NCBI RefSeq assembly: GCF_030687535.1
Contig: NZ_CP117437.1
Coordinates: 4,175,501 to 4,239,500, forward strand
Length of the DNA: 64,000 nt
Source: Pseudomonas sp. FP2335
GTDB taxonomy: Bacteria > Pseudomonadota > Gammaproteobacteria > Pseudomonadales > Pseudomonadaceae
Direction of reading: 5' to 3'
Both the position numbers and the translations under genes were made by a program. Shown one piece after another: positions 18,569 through 26,145 of this stretch (within the stretch, counting starts at the first letter, position 1; each line of letters starts with the position of its first letter). Below the pieces are notes generated by a model. That model worked only from the letters and a program-made list of their open reading frames with translations. It searched no databases and was not told the DNA's origin.

Positions 18569-18582
18569 GACCGAGGTGCTGT

Positions 18583-18656
18583 CATCGCAGGCAAGCCAGC
18601 TCCCACATTTTGATTTGTGAACACATTCAAATGGGGGAGCTGGCTTGCCTGCGATG
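18583..18656. repeat. REP-like doublet, CATCGCAGGCAAGCCAGCTCCC type
   Basis: CATCGCAGGCAAGCCAGCTCCC (18583-18604) is inverted at 18634-18656. The core sequence differs from the other REP families in the window. It starts 15 bases after the apeB stop codon. Confidence 0.9.
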
Positions 18657-18760
18657 GGGCAATGTCAAACACCCCAATGCTATCTGACACACATCAACGC
18701 CATTTCCCGTATTCCGACCTAGACTTGTCACTATTCCCACTCCGACAAGGCCGTCGCACC

Positions 18761-18937
18761 ATGATCTCCATGTCCTCCTTCCACGCCATGCTTATCCCGA
18801 TCCTCATCGGCATGATCATGCTGGCCGTGGGCTTCAACTTTCGCGACAAACCACTCGGCGTGTTCGGCATGTGGATCGGCATGCTGCTGATCCTGGGCAC
18901 GGTGGTGTACAAAATCCTCGCCAAACTGGCCGAATGA
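18761..18937 (+). CDS. Small 58-residue membrane protein of unknown function
   Basis: The protein is almost entirely two membrane helices, residues about 6-27 (SFHAMLIPILIGMIMLAVGF) and 32-53 (PLGVFGMWIGMLLILGTVVY), joined by a short basic turn NFRDKP and ending KILAKLAE. I do not recognise a named family. The frame opens at 18617, but the ATG at 18761 is the first start after the REP doublet; a weak AAGG lies about 14 bases ahead. It ends 52 bases before the MscS-type channel gene on the same strand, suggesting joint transcription. Base composition and codon use match neighbours. It is very likely a real gene because the hydrophobic pattern is clean. Confidence 0.65.
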   Translation: MISMSSFHAMLIPILIGMIMLAVGFNFRDKPLGVFGMWIGMLLILGTVVYKILAKLAE

Positions 18938-18989
18938 CCCCTGCACTCGTACACTCGGTCGATCCGTCGCTTTCAAGGTTGACCGCCTC

Positions 18990-21137
18990 GTGCTCTCCCG
19001 CCTGTTTGCCCTACCCTGCTATCTGCTGATCGCCCTGCTCACCCTGCTGCCGCTCGCGCCCGCCCACGCCGTGGGTTTGCCCGGCCTGCTCGGCAGCGGC
19101 AACAAGACCCAACCCCAGGCCGAAGTGCCGTTGGGGCAGTCGTTGGACGAGGTGATCAAGACCCTGGAAAACGATCAGCAGCGTACCCAGCTGCTGAGCG
19201 ACCTGAAAAAACTGCGTGCCGCCACGCAAAAAGCCCAGCCGGCCGCCGAAGAGGGCGTGCTGGGTCTGATCGGCGGCACCCTGGCCAGCCTCGAAGCGCA
19301 GTTTTCCGGGGACGACAGCCCGCTGGGGCGTTGGTCGAATGAGATCGACCAGGCCAAGGATGAGCTCAGTGCCCTGATCCTGCCGGCCAACGAATGGCTG
19401 CCGATCATTTTCGGCTTTGCCCTGATCCTCGCGCTGTGGAGCCTGCTGGCCTACGCGCTGATCTGGCTGAGCCACCGCGTGCGCGAACGTTTCGGCCTGC
19501 CCGAAGAACTGCCGCAACACCCGCGCACCTGGGACATGGTGCGCTTCGCCCTGCGCAAACTCGGGCCGTGGATGATCGCCCTGGTGATCACGGTGTACCT
19601 GAGCTACGCGCTGCCGTCGTCCCTGGGCAAATCCCTGGCGATGGTGTTGGCGTACGCGCTGGTGGTCGGCACCTGCTTTTCGGCGATCTGCGTGATTGCC
19701 TTCTCGGTGCTCGACGGCCCCCATCGCCATCGCGCGCTGTATATCCTGCGCCACCAGGCGTTCCGCCCGTTGTGGTGGATCGGCAGCTTTGCCGCGTTTG
19801 GTGAAGCCTTGAGCGACCCGCGCCTGGTCCAGGCCCTGGGTCAGCACTTGTCCCATACCGCCGCGACTGTGGCCAATGTAATGGCGGCGCTGTCCACAGG
19901 TGTGTTCATCCTGCGTTTCCGCCGGCCGATTGCCCACCTGATCCGCAACCAGCCGCTGTCGCGCCGCCTTACACGCCGCGCCCTGAGCGACACCATCGAA
20001 ATCATCGGTTCGTTCTGGTACATCCCGGCCTTGCTGCTGGTGGGTATCTCGCTGTTCGCCACTTTTGTTTCGGCCGGCGACACCAGTACCGCCCTGCGCC
20101 AATCCCTGTTGTGCACGGTTTTGCTGGTGTTGTGCATGGTGATCAACGGCCTGGTGCGCCGCCATGCACTCAAGCCGCACCGTGGGCACAAGCGTCATGC
20201 GTTGTATTCCGAGCGGCTGAAGAGCTTTTTCTACACCCTGGCCCACCTGGTAGTGTGGCTGGCCTTTATCGAATTGGGCCTGCGGGTGTGGGGCCTGTCG
20301 CTGATTCGCTTTACCGAGGGCGACGGCCATGAAGTCAGCGTCAAGCTGTTCGGCCTGGCCGGGACCTTGCTGTTTGCCTGGCTGATCTGGATCCTCAGCG
20401 ACACCGCGATCCACCACGCCCTCACCCGCTCGCGCAAAGGCCTGGCCAATGCACGCGCACAAACCATGATGCCGCTGATCCGCAACGTACTGTTCGTGAC
20501 CATCTTTATCATCGCCGCCATCGTCGCCCTGGCGAACATGGGGATGAACGTCACGCCGCTGCTGGCCGGTGCCGGTGTGATCGGCCTGGCGATCGGTTTT
20601 GGCGCACAGTCGCTGGTGGCGGACTTGATCACCGGCTTGTTCATCATCATCGAGGACTCCCTGGCCATCGATGACTACGTGGACGTCGGCGGCCACCTCG
20701 GCACCGTCGAAGGCCTGACCATCCGCACCGTGCGCCTGCGCGACATCGACGGTATCGTGCACACCATCCCGTTCAGCGAGATCAAGAGCATCAAGAACTA
20801 CTCACGGGAGTTCGGCTACGCGATCTTCCGGGTAGCGATTCCGTACAACATGGAAATCGACGACGCGATCAAGCTGATACGCGATGTCGGCCAGAAAATA
20901 CGCAATGACCCGTTGCAGCGTCGCAACATCTGGTCGCCGCTGGAGATTCAAGGGGTGGAGAGTTTCGAGTCGGGCAGCGCGATCCTGCGCGCACGCTTCA
21001 AGACGGCGCCGATCAAGCAATGGGAAGTGTCGCGGGCGTTCAACCTGTCGTTGAAGCGGCATCTGGATGAGGCAGGGCTGGACCTGGCCACACCGCGCCT
21101 GAGCGTGCAAGTAGTCACCACCACGCCACCCCAGTAG
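18990..21137 (+). CDS. Large MscS-family mechanosensitive channel
   Basis: This is a 715-residue inner-membrane channel that would release solutes on hypo-osmotic shock. It starts at GTG with AAGGTTGACC ahead. A signal peptide (residues 1-27, ending APAHA) precedes a periplasmic region (about 28-130) with a helical segment. About ten membrane helices follow, and then the MscS core. The pore-lining helix is read as LLAGAGVIGLAIGFGAQSLV near residue 535. The beta-domain DDYVDVGGHLGTVEGLTIRT follows it, then the alpha/beta vestibule to the C-terminus. The extended N-terminal part resembles the YbiO-like class more than minimal MscS. Its stop codon lies within the first arm of a REP doublet. Confidence 0.88.
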   Translation: MLSRLFALPCYLLIALLTLLPLAPAHAVGLPGLLGSGNKTQPQAEVPLGQSLDEVIKTLENDQQRTQLLSDLKKLRAATQKAQPAAEEGVLGLIGGTLASLEAQFSGDDSPLGRWSNEIDQAKDELSALILPANEWLPIIFGFALILALWSLLAYALIWLSHRVRERFGLPEELPQHPRTWDMVRFALRKLGPWMIALVITVYLSYALPSSLGKSLAMVLAYALVVGTCFSAICVIAFSVLDGPHRHRALYILRHQAFRPLWWIGSFAAFGEALSDPRLVQALGQHLSHTAATVANVMAALSTGVFILRFRRPIAHLIRNQPLSRRLTRRALSDTIEIIGSFWYIPALLLVGISLFATFVSAGDTSTALRQSLLCTVLLVLCMVINGLVRRHALKPHRGHKRHALYSERLKSFFYTLAHLVVWLAFIELGLRVWGLSLIRFTEGDGHEVSVKLFGLAGTLLFAWLIWILSDTAIHHALTRSRKGLANARAQTMMPLIRNVLFVTIFIIAAIVALANMGMNVTPLLAGAGVIGLAIGFGAQSLVADLITGLFIIIEDSLAIDDYVDVGGHLGTVEGLTIRTVRLRDIDGIVHTIPFSEIKSIKNYSREFGYAIFRVAIPYNMEIDDAIKLIRDVGQKIRNDPLQRRNIWSPLEIQGVESFESGSAILRARFKTAPIKQWEVSRAFNLSLKRHLDEAGLDLATPRLSVQVVTTTPPQ

Positions 21138-21264
21138 TGAGCGGGCTTGCCCGCGCTGGGTGGCGAAGCCGCCCCAAACGGTACGCCGCGGTGTTTCAGG
21201 ATGACCGCGGTGCCTGGATTTGGGGCGGCTTCGCTGCCCACCGCGGGGCAAGCCCGCTCACAAC
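21134..21264. repeat. REP-like doublet, GTAGTGAGCGGGCTTGC type, overlapping a stop codon
   Basis: It has the same outer arms and inner blocks (CGAAGCCGCCCC, GGGGCGGCTTCG) as 7366-7498. The TAG stop of the MscS gene (21135-21137) is supplied by the repeat itself. It separates that gene from convergent mbtH. Confidence 0.85.
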
Positions 21265-21267
21265 AGA

Positions 21268-21489
21268 TCAGGCGAGGGCGGTGCCGTCCATTTTCTGGCG
21301 CAGGCTCAGTGGACGCATATCGGTCCAGGTTTCTTCGATATAGGCCAGGCATTCTTTCTTCAAGCCGCTCTTGCCCACGGTGCGCCAGCCTTCCGGCACA
21401 GCCTTGTAGTCGGGCCAGATGGAATACTGCTCTTCATGGTTGACCACTACCTGAAACAGGATGTCGTCGCGGTCAAATACTGAGGTCAT
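21268..21489 (-). CDS. mbtH: MbtH-like protein
   Basis: MbtH-like proteins bind NRPS adenylation domains and are needed for their activity or solubility. The 73 residues carry the family signature: [20 protein letters not shown] near residue 15-35, followed by [18 protein letters not shown]. The open frame reaches 21567, but the ATG at 21489 has GGAGA ahead and gives the standard length. It lies directly downstream of pvdH on the same strand and has its own PvdS-type promoter box overlapping the pvdH stop codon. The likely partner is PvdL and the other pyoverdine synthetases, encoded outside the window. Confidence 0.93.
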   Translation of the reverse strand: MTSVFDRDDILFQVVVNHEEQYSIWPDYKAVPEGWRTVGKSGLKKECLAYIEETWTDMRPLSLRQKMDGTALA

Positions 21490-21550
21490 TACTGTTCTCC
21501 ATCGCTCAAAGGCCGGCTGCGCACCGTGCGCAGCGCTCATATCTGTAGAA

Positions 21551-21574
21551 ACGTACCAAGCCGCCAAAAAATTA
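21551..21574 (-). promoter_or_regulatory. PvdS (iron-starvation) promoter box upstream of mbtH
   Basis: On the minus strand TAATT-N16-CGT matches the PvdS consensus TAAAT-N16-CGT with one change. The TAA of the -35 element is the stop codon of pvdH. The box preceding pvdG has the same TAATT variant with the same spacing. Confidence 0.6.
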
Positions 21575-22966
21575 GAGGCTGGCGACCGCTGCCGCGACGG
21601 CGCGGCCGAAGCGTTCGGCGACGCGGTCGACTTCAGCCGCGGTGATCACCAGCGGCGGCAGGAAGCGCACCACGCTGCCATGGCGGCCGCCCAGTTCCAG
21701 GATCAGCCCGCGCTTGAGGCATTCGCGCTGCACCAGCGGCGCCAGTTGGCGATGCACCGGCGGATGCCCCTGAATATCCGGGGTGCCATCCGGGTCGACC
21801 AACTCCACGCCAAGCATCAGCCCACGCCCACGAATGTCGCCCAGGTGCGGGAAATCGCGCTGCAGGATGCGCAGGTGTTCACCCAGGCGCTCGCCCATGG
21901 CCGCCGCATGACCGGCCAGGTCATGTTCCTTGAGGTAACGCATCACCGCCGAGCCGGCCGCCATCGCCATCTGGTTGCCACGGAACGTGCCGGCATGGGC
22001 GCCCGGCAGCCAGGTGTCGAGCCAGTCGCGATACACCACCACGGCCAGCGGCAGGCTGCCGCCGATAGCCTTGGACATCACCACCACGTCCGGAAGGATG
22101 CCGGCGTGCTCGAAGGCAAACATCTTGCCGGTACGACCGAATCCGCTCTGGATTTCATCGACGATCAACGCCACGCCCGCCTGTTCGGTGATGCGGCGCA
22201 GGCCGCGCAACCAGTCGAGGTCGGCCGGGATCACACCGCCCTCGCCCTGCACCACTTCGACGATCACCGCGGCCGGTAGCGTTACGCCTGCTTCCGGGTC
22301 ATTCAACAGGTTTTCCAGATAATGCAGGTTGACCCGCACGCCTTCGGCACCGCCGAGGCCGAACGGGCAGCGGTAGTCGTAAGGAAACGGCAGAAATTGC
22401 ACGCCACTGCTGAGCAACGCGCCCAAGGGTTTTTTCGGCCCCAGGCTACCCATCAGGCTCAGTGCGCCCTGGCTCATGCCGTGATAGCCGCCCTGGAACG
22501 ACAACACCGTGCTGCGCCCGGTGGCGGTACGCACCAGTTTCAATGCGGCTTCCACCGCATCGGTGCCGGTCGGGCCGCAGAACTGGATCTTCGCCTGCCG
22601 CGCCAGTTCTGGCGGCAACAGGCCGAACAGGTCCTGCACAAACTGATCCTTGACCGGCGTGGTCAGGTCGAGTGTATGCAGCGGCAACTCATCGCTGAGC
22701 ACTTGCTGAATGGCGGCGATCACCACCGGGTGGTTATGCCCCAGCGCCAGGGTGCCGGCACCCGCCAGGCAGTCGATAAAACTGCGACCTTCCACGTCTT
22801 CCACGTAGATGCCCTTGGCGCGTTTGAGCGCCAGGGGGATGCGCCGTGGGTAGCTGCGGGCGTTGGACTCCTGCTGGCGTTGGCGGGCCAACAGCGGGTT
22901 TTCGTCAAACTGGTACAGCGTTTCGTGAAGCTGGGTGTCTTCGATATGGCTGATAGCGACGGACAT
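21572..22966 (-). CDS. pvdH: L-2,4-diaminobutyrate:2-oxoglutarate aminotransferase PvdH
   Basis: PvdH makes L-2,4-diaminobutyrate from aspartate semialdehyde; pyoverdine contains it as part of the chromophore. It is a class III PLP aminotransferase of 464 residues. [16 protein letters not shown] near residue 130 and [18 protein letters not shown] are cofactor-binding regions. [12 protein letters not shown] carries the PLP-contacting Asp, and [10 protein letters not shown] near residue 290 carries the Schiff-base Lys. The chosen ATG has GAGGG 8-9 bases ahead; an ATG five codons upstream (22981) has AGGAA and is also possible. A good PvdS box lies 34 bases upstream. mbtH follows, so both pyoverdine accessory genes are here, apart from pvdL. 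Confidence 0.93.
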   Translation of the reverse strand: MSVAISHIEDTQLHETLYQFDENPLLARQRQQESNARSYPRRIPLALKRAKGIYVEDVEGRSFIDCLAGAGTLALGHNHPVVIAAIQQVLSDELPLHTLDLTTPVKDQFVQDLFGLLPPELARQAKIQFCGPTGTDAVEAALKLVRTATGRSTVLSFQGGYHGMSQGALSLMGSLGPKKPLGALLSSGVQFLPFPYDYRCPFGLGGAEGVRVNLHYLENLLNDPEAGVTLPAAVIVEVVQGEGGVIPADLDWLRGLRRITEQAGVALIVDEIQSGFGRTGKMFAFEHAGILPDVVVMSKAIGGSLPLAVVVYRDWLDTWLPGAHAGTFRGNQMAMAAGSAVMRYLKEHDLAGHAAAMGERLGEHLRILQRDFPHLGDIRGRGLMLGVELVDPDGTPDIQGHPPVHRQLAPLVQRECLKRGLILELGGRHGSVVRFLPPLVITAAEVDRVAERFGRAVAAAVASL

Positions 22967-22999
22967 TGCTCGATCCCTCATCTGATTCCTGTTCTGGAA

Positions 23000-23023
23000 A
23001 CGCACCAGCGAGGAAAGGATTTA
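23000..23023 (-). promoter_or_regulatory. PvdS (iron-starvation) promoter box upstream of pvdH
   Basis: On the minus strand TAAAT at 23023-23019 and CGT at 23002-23000 are separated by exactly 16 bases, and a C precedes TAAAT. This is a perfect match to the published PvdS promoter consensus. The box lies about 34 bases from the pvdH start. Confidence 0.8.
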
Positions 23024-23079
23024 GGCCGCACGGTCGCTAACTGATGGATGCACCTCCTACCTCTCGACCAGGCATAAGG

Positions 23080-23847
23080 TCACAGGCCTCGGTACTTTTC
23101 ATTCAGGGCATACAGGATCGCGCAGGTCTGCGCGTCGAGAAAACCGCAATAATCCCGCGGCCGAAAGTGCATCTGGAACGCTCGCGTGCGCTGTTCAAAC
23201 GCTCGCCGATTCTGCGCAGGCTTGTACCCATAACGCTGAAACGCCCGCTCGACCTCAACCTCCGGCGGCAAACCAAGGCAAAACCGGCGCTGATACATCG
23301 CACGGGTGGCGTCATCGAACCAGGCGCCTACGCCCACCTCGTGTAAACGCTGCCACGGCAGACGCGGCCCGGGGTCGCTCTTGCGCCAATAGGCCACATC
23401 GGAGTGCCCAAGGACGTCGCTCGGGCCGATCTGCGGGTGGCGCGCCAGGATGTCCCGTGCCAGTGCAATCAGCACTTCGACCTGCTCCTCAGGGTACGTC
23501 GGGAAGGTAAACACCCCGGCGTCATCCCGTGCCAGGTTGACCAGTTCGATGCCGATCGCGCGGCTGTTGAGGTTGTCCTGCCCGCCCCAGTGGCTGACCC
23601 CGGCATGCCAGGCGCGCTTGCCTTCATCGACCAGGCGGAACGCGCGTAATTCGTCATACCCGGCGGCGCGGTAGCTCGGCTCATCCGGGTCCGGCACCAG
23701 GTAGTGGGCGCTGACGCCATCCTGCGTGAGGGTGCGCAGGGATGCGCCGAAGGGGGCGGCGGTGTAATGCAGGATCAACTGGCGCACAGGTTCGCCATTA
23801 CGTTCGTTGAAATCCTTGGCTGGGAAACTGGTATCGATCACCAACAT
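23080..23847 (-). CDS. N-acetylmuramoyl-L-alanine amidase, AmpDh3-like
   Basis: This is a zinc amidase (amidase_2 family) that cleaves the lactyl-peptide bond of peptidoglycan. The 255 residues give the N-terminal zinc His in LILHYTAAPFGAS, the substrate region AWHAGVSHWGGQDNLN, the GIELVN strand, and the second zinc His and catalytic Lys/Asp in GHSDVAYWRKSDPGP. A C-terminal peptidoglycan-binding-like segment ends with ILYALNEKYRGL. It lacks a signal peptide and lipobox, resembling P. aeruginosa AmpDh3 (periplasmic or type VI-exported) more than the lipoprotein AmpDh2. The start at 23847 has AGGAC 7 bases ahead; the open frame begins six codons earlier. No immunity gene is evident next to it. 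Confidence 0.88.
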   Translation of the reverse strand: MLVIDTSFPAKDFNERNGEPVRQLILHYTAAPFGASLRTLTQDGVSAHYLVPDPDEPSYRAAGYDELRAFRLVDEGKRAWHAGVSHWGGQDNLNSRAIGIELVNLARDDAGVFTFPTYPEEQVEVLIALARDILARHPQIGPSDVLGHSDVAYWRKSDPGPRLPWQRLHEVGVGAWFDDATRAMYQRRFCLGLPPEVEVERAFQRYGYKPAQNRRAFEQRTRAFQMHFRPRDYCGFLDAQTCAILYALNEKYRGL

Positions 23848-23914
23848 AAGAGCTGTCCTTTTCAATCCAGGCCGAGTCGTTCGGCCCGTTCAAGCGCAAA
23901 AAACCAACGCCATC

Positions 23915-23935
23915 CTGAAGGGTTCACCTTCAGGC
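23915..23935 (-). terminator. Possible terminator after dsbS
   Basis: CCTGAAGG-GTTCA-CCTTCAGG is a perfect 8-base stem about 35 bases past the dsbS stop. On the minus strand a run of six T follows only after about 10 bases, so its strength is doubtful. Confidence 0.4.
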
Positions 23936-23969
23936 GGGCGGTAACTATGTGGCGCTTGAAAGAAAAAGA

Positions 23970-25292
23970 TCAGTGCCGCAGCGGCATGCCCAGGTCGACG
24001 CGCAGGCCATCGGCCTGGCTGTCGAATTTCAACGAGCACGAGCAGCGCTGCACAATCGCTTGCACGATCGCCAGGCCCAGGCCGCAACCTTCGCTGCTGC
24101 CGTTGCGCCAGAAGCGTTGGGTCAGGTATTGCAGGTCTTCGCTGGAGATCTGCTGGCCATGGTCACGTACGCGAAATACCACATGGTCGGCGTCGGTGAA
24201 CACGCGCAGTTCCACCCGGGTGTGCGCCGGGGTATGGCGCAAGGCGTTGTCCAGCAGGTTGCGCAGGGCCGCAACGGCCAGGCCCACGGGCATTTCCACC
24301 GGGGTGGTGCGCAGGTTGTCCGCCAGGATCAGGTCGATACGCCCGTTATCGCCGGCGTTGGCGTCCTGGATCGCCAACCGCGCCACTTCCTCGGCGCTGG
24401 ACTGCAAACCATCGTCAAACGACAAACTGCCTTCGACCCGTGCCAGCAGCAGCAATTGTTCCAGGGTGCGATGCAGACGGTCGGCGCCCTCTTCGGCGTG
24501 GGCCAGGGACTGGTCGCGGGCCGCGCCGTCGGTCATGCGCGCCACTTGCAGGTGGGTCTTGATCGCCGTCAGCGGGCTGCGCAGCTCATGGGCAGCGTCG
24601 CCGGTGAGCCGACGTTCGCGCTCGATGGTCTTGGCGATGCGCTGCAACAGTTGGTTCTGGGTGTCGAGCAGCGGCTTGAGTTCGCTGGGCAACGGGTGGA
24701 TCTGCAACGGTTCGAGGGAGTCGGCGCTGCGCCGCATCAGCGCGTCACGCATGCGGTTGAGCGGCAGCAGGCTCTGGCCGATGCCCAGCCACAACAGGCA
24801 CAGGCAACCGAGCATCGCCACGCCCACCGGCACCGATGCAGCGAGCAGGATCGACAGGTTCAGCGCCTCGCGCTCCACCTGGCGGTCGGCGGTGGTGATC
24901 AACAAATCGCCCCGGGACAGGGTAAAACTGCGCCAATTCACGCCATCGATCACCTGGTCGCGAAAACCGCTCTTGCGCGACTCCAGGCCTTCGTCCGGCG
25001 TTGCGTGGCTGCGCGCCAGGACTTCGCCGCGCAAGGAGCTGACCTGACAGGCCATGCCCCCCGGCACATTCAGTTGCTGCGCGCTGAAATGCGCACCGCC
25101 GCTCATGCTGGCCAGGCCCGGCATCTGCTCGGTCAGCCCGGCGACCATGCGCGCCGATGCCACCAGGCGCTGGTCGAGGGAAAACATCATCTGGTTGCGC
25201 AAGTCGTTGAGCATCCACGCTGCCGCCAGGGCCCAGATCAGCACAAAGGCGGCGCCAAGCTTGAACGTCAGGCGCAGGCGCAGGCTTTTCAC
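23970..25292 (-). CDS. dsbS: Sensor histidine kinase, DsbS-like
   Basis: This is an inner-membrane sensor kinase of 440 residues. One helix lies at residues 10-30 and one at about 145-170, enclosing a periplasmic domain of roughly 110 residues with a single Cys (GGMACQVSS). Then come the H-box AAHELRSPLTAIKTH near residue 233, the N-box ALRNLLDNALRHTP near residue 338, and the glycine boxes RDHGQ and GCGLGLAIV. The start overlaps the dsbR stop in an ATGA. Pairing with dsbR and divergence from dsbD-dsbE-dsbG reproduces the P. aeruginosa PA2476-PA2480 block, where DsbRS is described as copper-responsive. The signal in this strain is inferred from that synteny. A near-symmetric hairpin lies downstream. 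Confidence 0.8.
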   Translation of the reverse strand: MKSLRLRLTFKLGAAFVLIWALAAAWMLNDLRNQMMFSLDQRLVASARMVAGLTEQMPGLASMSGGAHFSAQQLNVPGGMACQVSSLRGEVLARSHATPDEGLESRKSGFRDQVIDGVNWRSFTLSRGDLLITTADRQVEREALNLSILLAASVPVGVAMLGCLCLLWLGIGQSLLPLNRMRDALMRRSADSLEPLQIHPLPSELKPLLDTQNQLLQRIAKTIERERRLTGDAAHELRSPLTAIKTHLQVARMTDGAARDQSLAHAEEGADRLHRTLEQLLLLARVEGSLSFDDGLQSSAEEVARLAIQDANAGDNGRIDLILADNLRTTPVEMPVGLAVAALRNLLDNALRHTPAHTRVELRVFTDADHVVFRVRDHGQQISSEDLQYLTQRFWRNGSSEGCGLGLAIVQAIVQRCSCSLKFDSQADGLRVDLGMPLRH

Positions 25293-25969
25293 GGCGCGTT
25301 CTCTCCGTCATCCGCCGGGCCCAGGCGGTAGCCAAGGCCGCGTACGGTCTCGACGATGCCGTTGCCCAATTTGCGCCGCAGGTGGTGGATGTGCACGTTC
25401 AACGCGTTGCTTTCCAGCTCGTCGTTGAAACCGTAGACGCTGTCCTTGAGTTGCTCGCTGGATAGCACGCGGCCCTTGTTGTGCAGCAGCGCCTGCAACA
25501 GCGCCTGTTCGCGGCGGGACAGGTCCACCGGCTGACCGCCGAGGAAGGTTTCGCGGCTGCTCGGGTCATAGGCCAGGCGTCCGTGTTCGATCAGGTTGAC
25601 GCTGCGCCCCGCCACCCGGCGCAACAGGGTTTGCAGGCGTGCGGCCAATTCGCGCAGGTCGAAGGGCTTGAGCAAGTAGTCGTCGGCACCGGCTTGCAGG
25701 CCGTCGACGCGATTGGTCACAGAATCCCGTGCCGTGAGGATCAGCACCGGAATCTCCAGGCCCTGGCTGCGCTGCTGCTGCAACAACTTGAGGCCATCTT
25801 CATCGGGCAGGCCAAGGTCGAGCACCATGATGTCGAAGGTCGCCGCCTTGAGCATCGCCCGCGCAGCCGCCGCCGTGCCCACGCGCTCGACCGTGAAGCC
25901 CTGGGCGGTGAGGCCGGCCACGATGCCGCTGGCGATCAGTTCATCGTCTTCGCAGACCAGTACGTGCAT
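25289..25969 (-). CDS. dsbR: OmpR-family response regulator, DsbR-like
   Basis: This is a two-domain regulator of 226 residues. The receiver carries the acidic pair in CEDDE, the phosphoacceptor Asp in MVLDLGLPDEDG near residue 52, and the conserved Lys in LLKPFD. The C-terminal winged helix includes LSRREQALLQALLHNKG and LNVHIHHLRRKLGN. The open frame begins at 26011, but MHVLVCEDDE at 25969 is the family N-terminus. It is divergent from dsbD. Pairs of direct repeats with 11-base period in the 176-base gap between them are candidate binding sites. The gene name rests on synteny with the P. aeruginosa dsbRS-dsbDEG block. Confidence 0.82.
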   Translation of the reverse strand: MHVLVCEDDELIASGIVAGLTAQGFTVERVGTAAAARAMLKAATFDIMVLDLGLPDEDGLKLLQQQRSQGLEIPVLILTARDSVTNRVDGLQAGADDYLLKPFDLRELAARLQTLLRRVAGRSVNLIEHGRLAYDPSSRETFLGGQPVDLSRREQALLQALLHNKGRVLSSEQLKDSVYGFNDELESNALNVHIHHLRRKLGNGIVETVRGLGYRLGPADDGENAP

Positions 25970-26012
25970 GCTGAACCCTTCATAAAAGATGGGGGAGATT
26001 AAAGGTGCCACG

Positions 26013-26028
26013 GATTAAGCGCAGATTA
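26013..26028. promoter_or_regulatory. GATTA direct repeat, candidate DsbR site 1
   Basis: GATTA at 26013-26017 and 26024-26028 are spaced 11 bases start to start. This is one helical turn, the normal geometry for an OmpR-family dimer. The site is 44 bases from the dsbR start. Confidence 0.35.
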
Positions 26029-26079
26029 TGCCGTGAAAAGAGGCGCGCTCAGACACTCCCTACACTCTAGAATAGCGCC

Positions 26080-26099
26080 GGTTAATCATCGGTTAATCA
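26080..26099. promoter_or_regulatory. GGTTAATCA direct repeat, candidate DsbR site 2
   Basis: GGTTAATCA occurs at 26080-26088 and again at 26091-26099, an exact 9-base repeat with 11-base period. It lies about 47 bases upstream of dsbD. Spacing and position suit activation by the neighbouring OmpR-type regulator. Confidence 0.5.
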
Positions 26100-26145
26100 A
26101 CGCCACACATTGTGTGCCTCACTTGCATCGAACTAAGGCTTGACC

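Noticed and set aside
19011..20762. 583-codon minus-strand frame opposite the MscS-type channel
   Set aside because: It is a Gln/His/Arg-rich low-complexity shadow; the plus frame has signal peptide, helices and MscS core.
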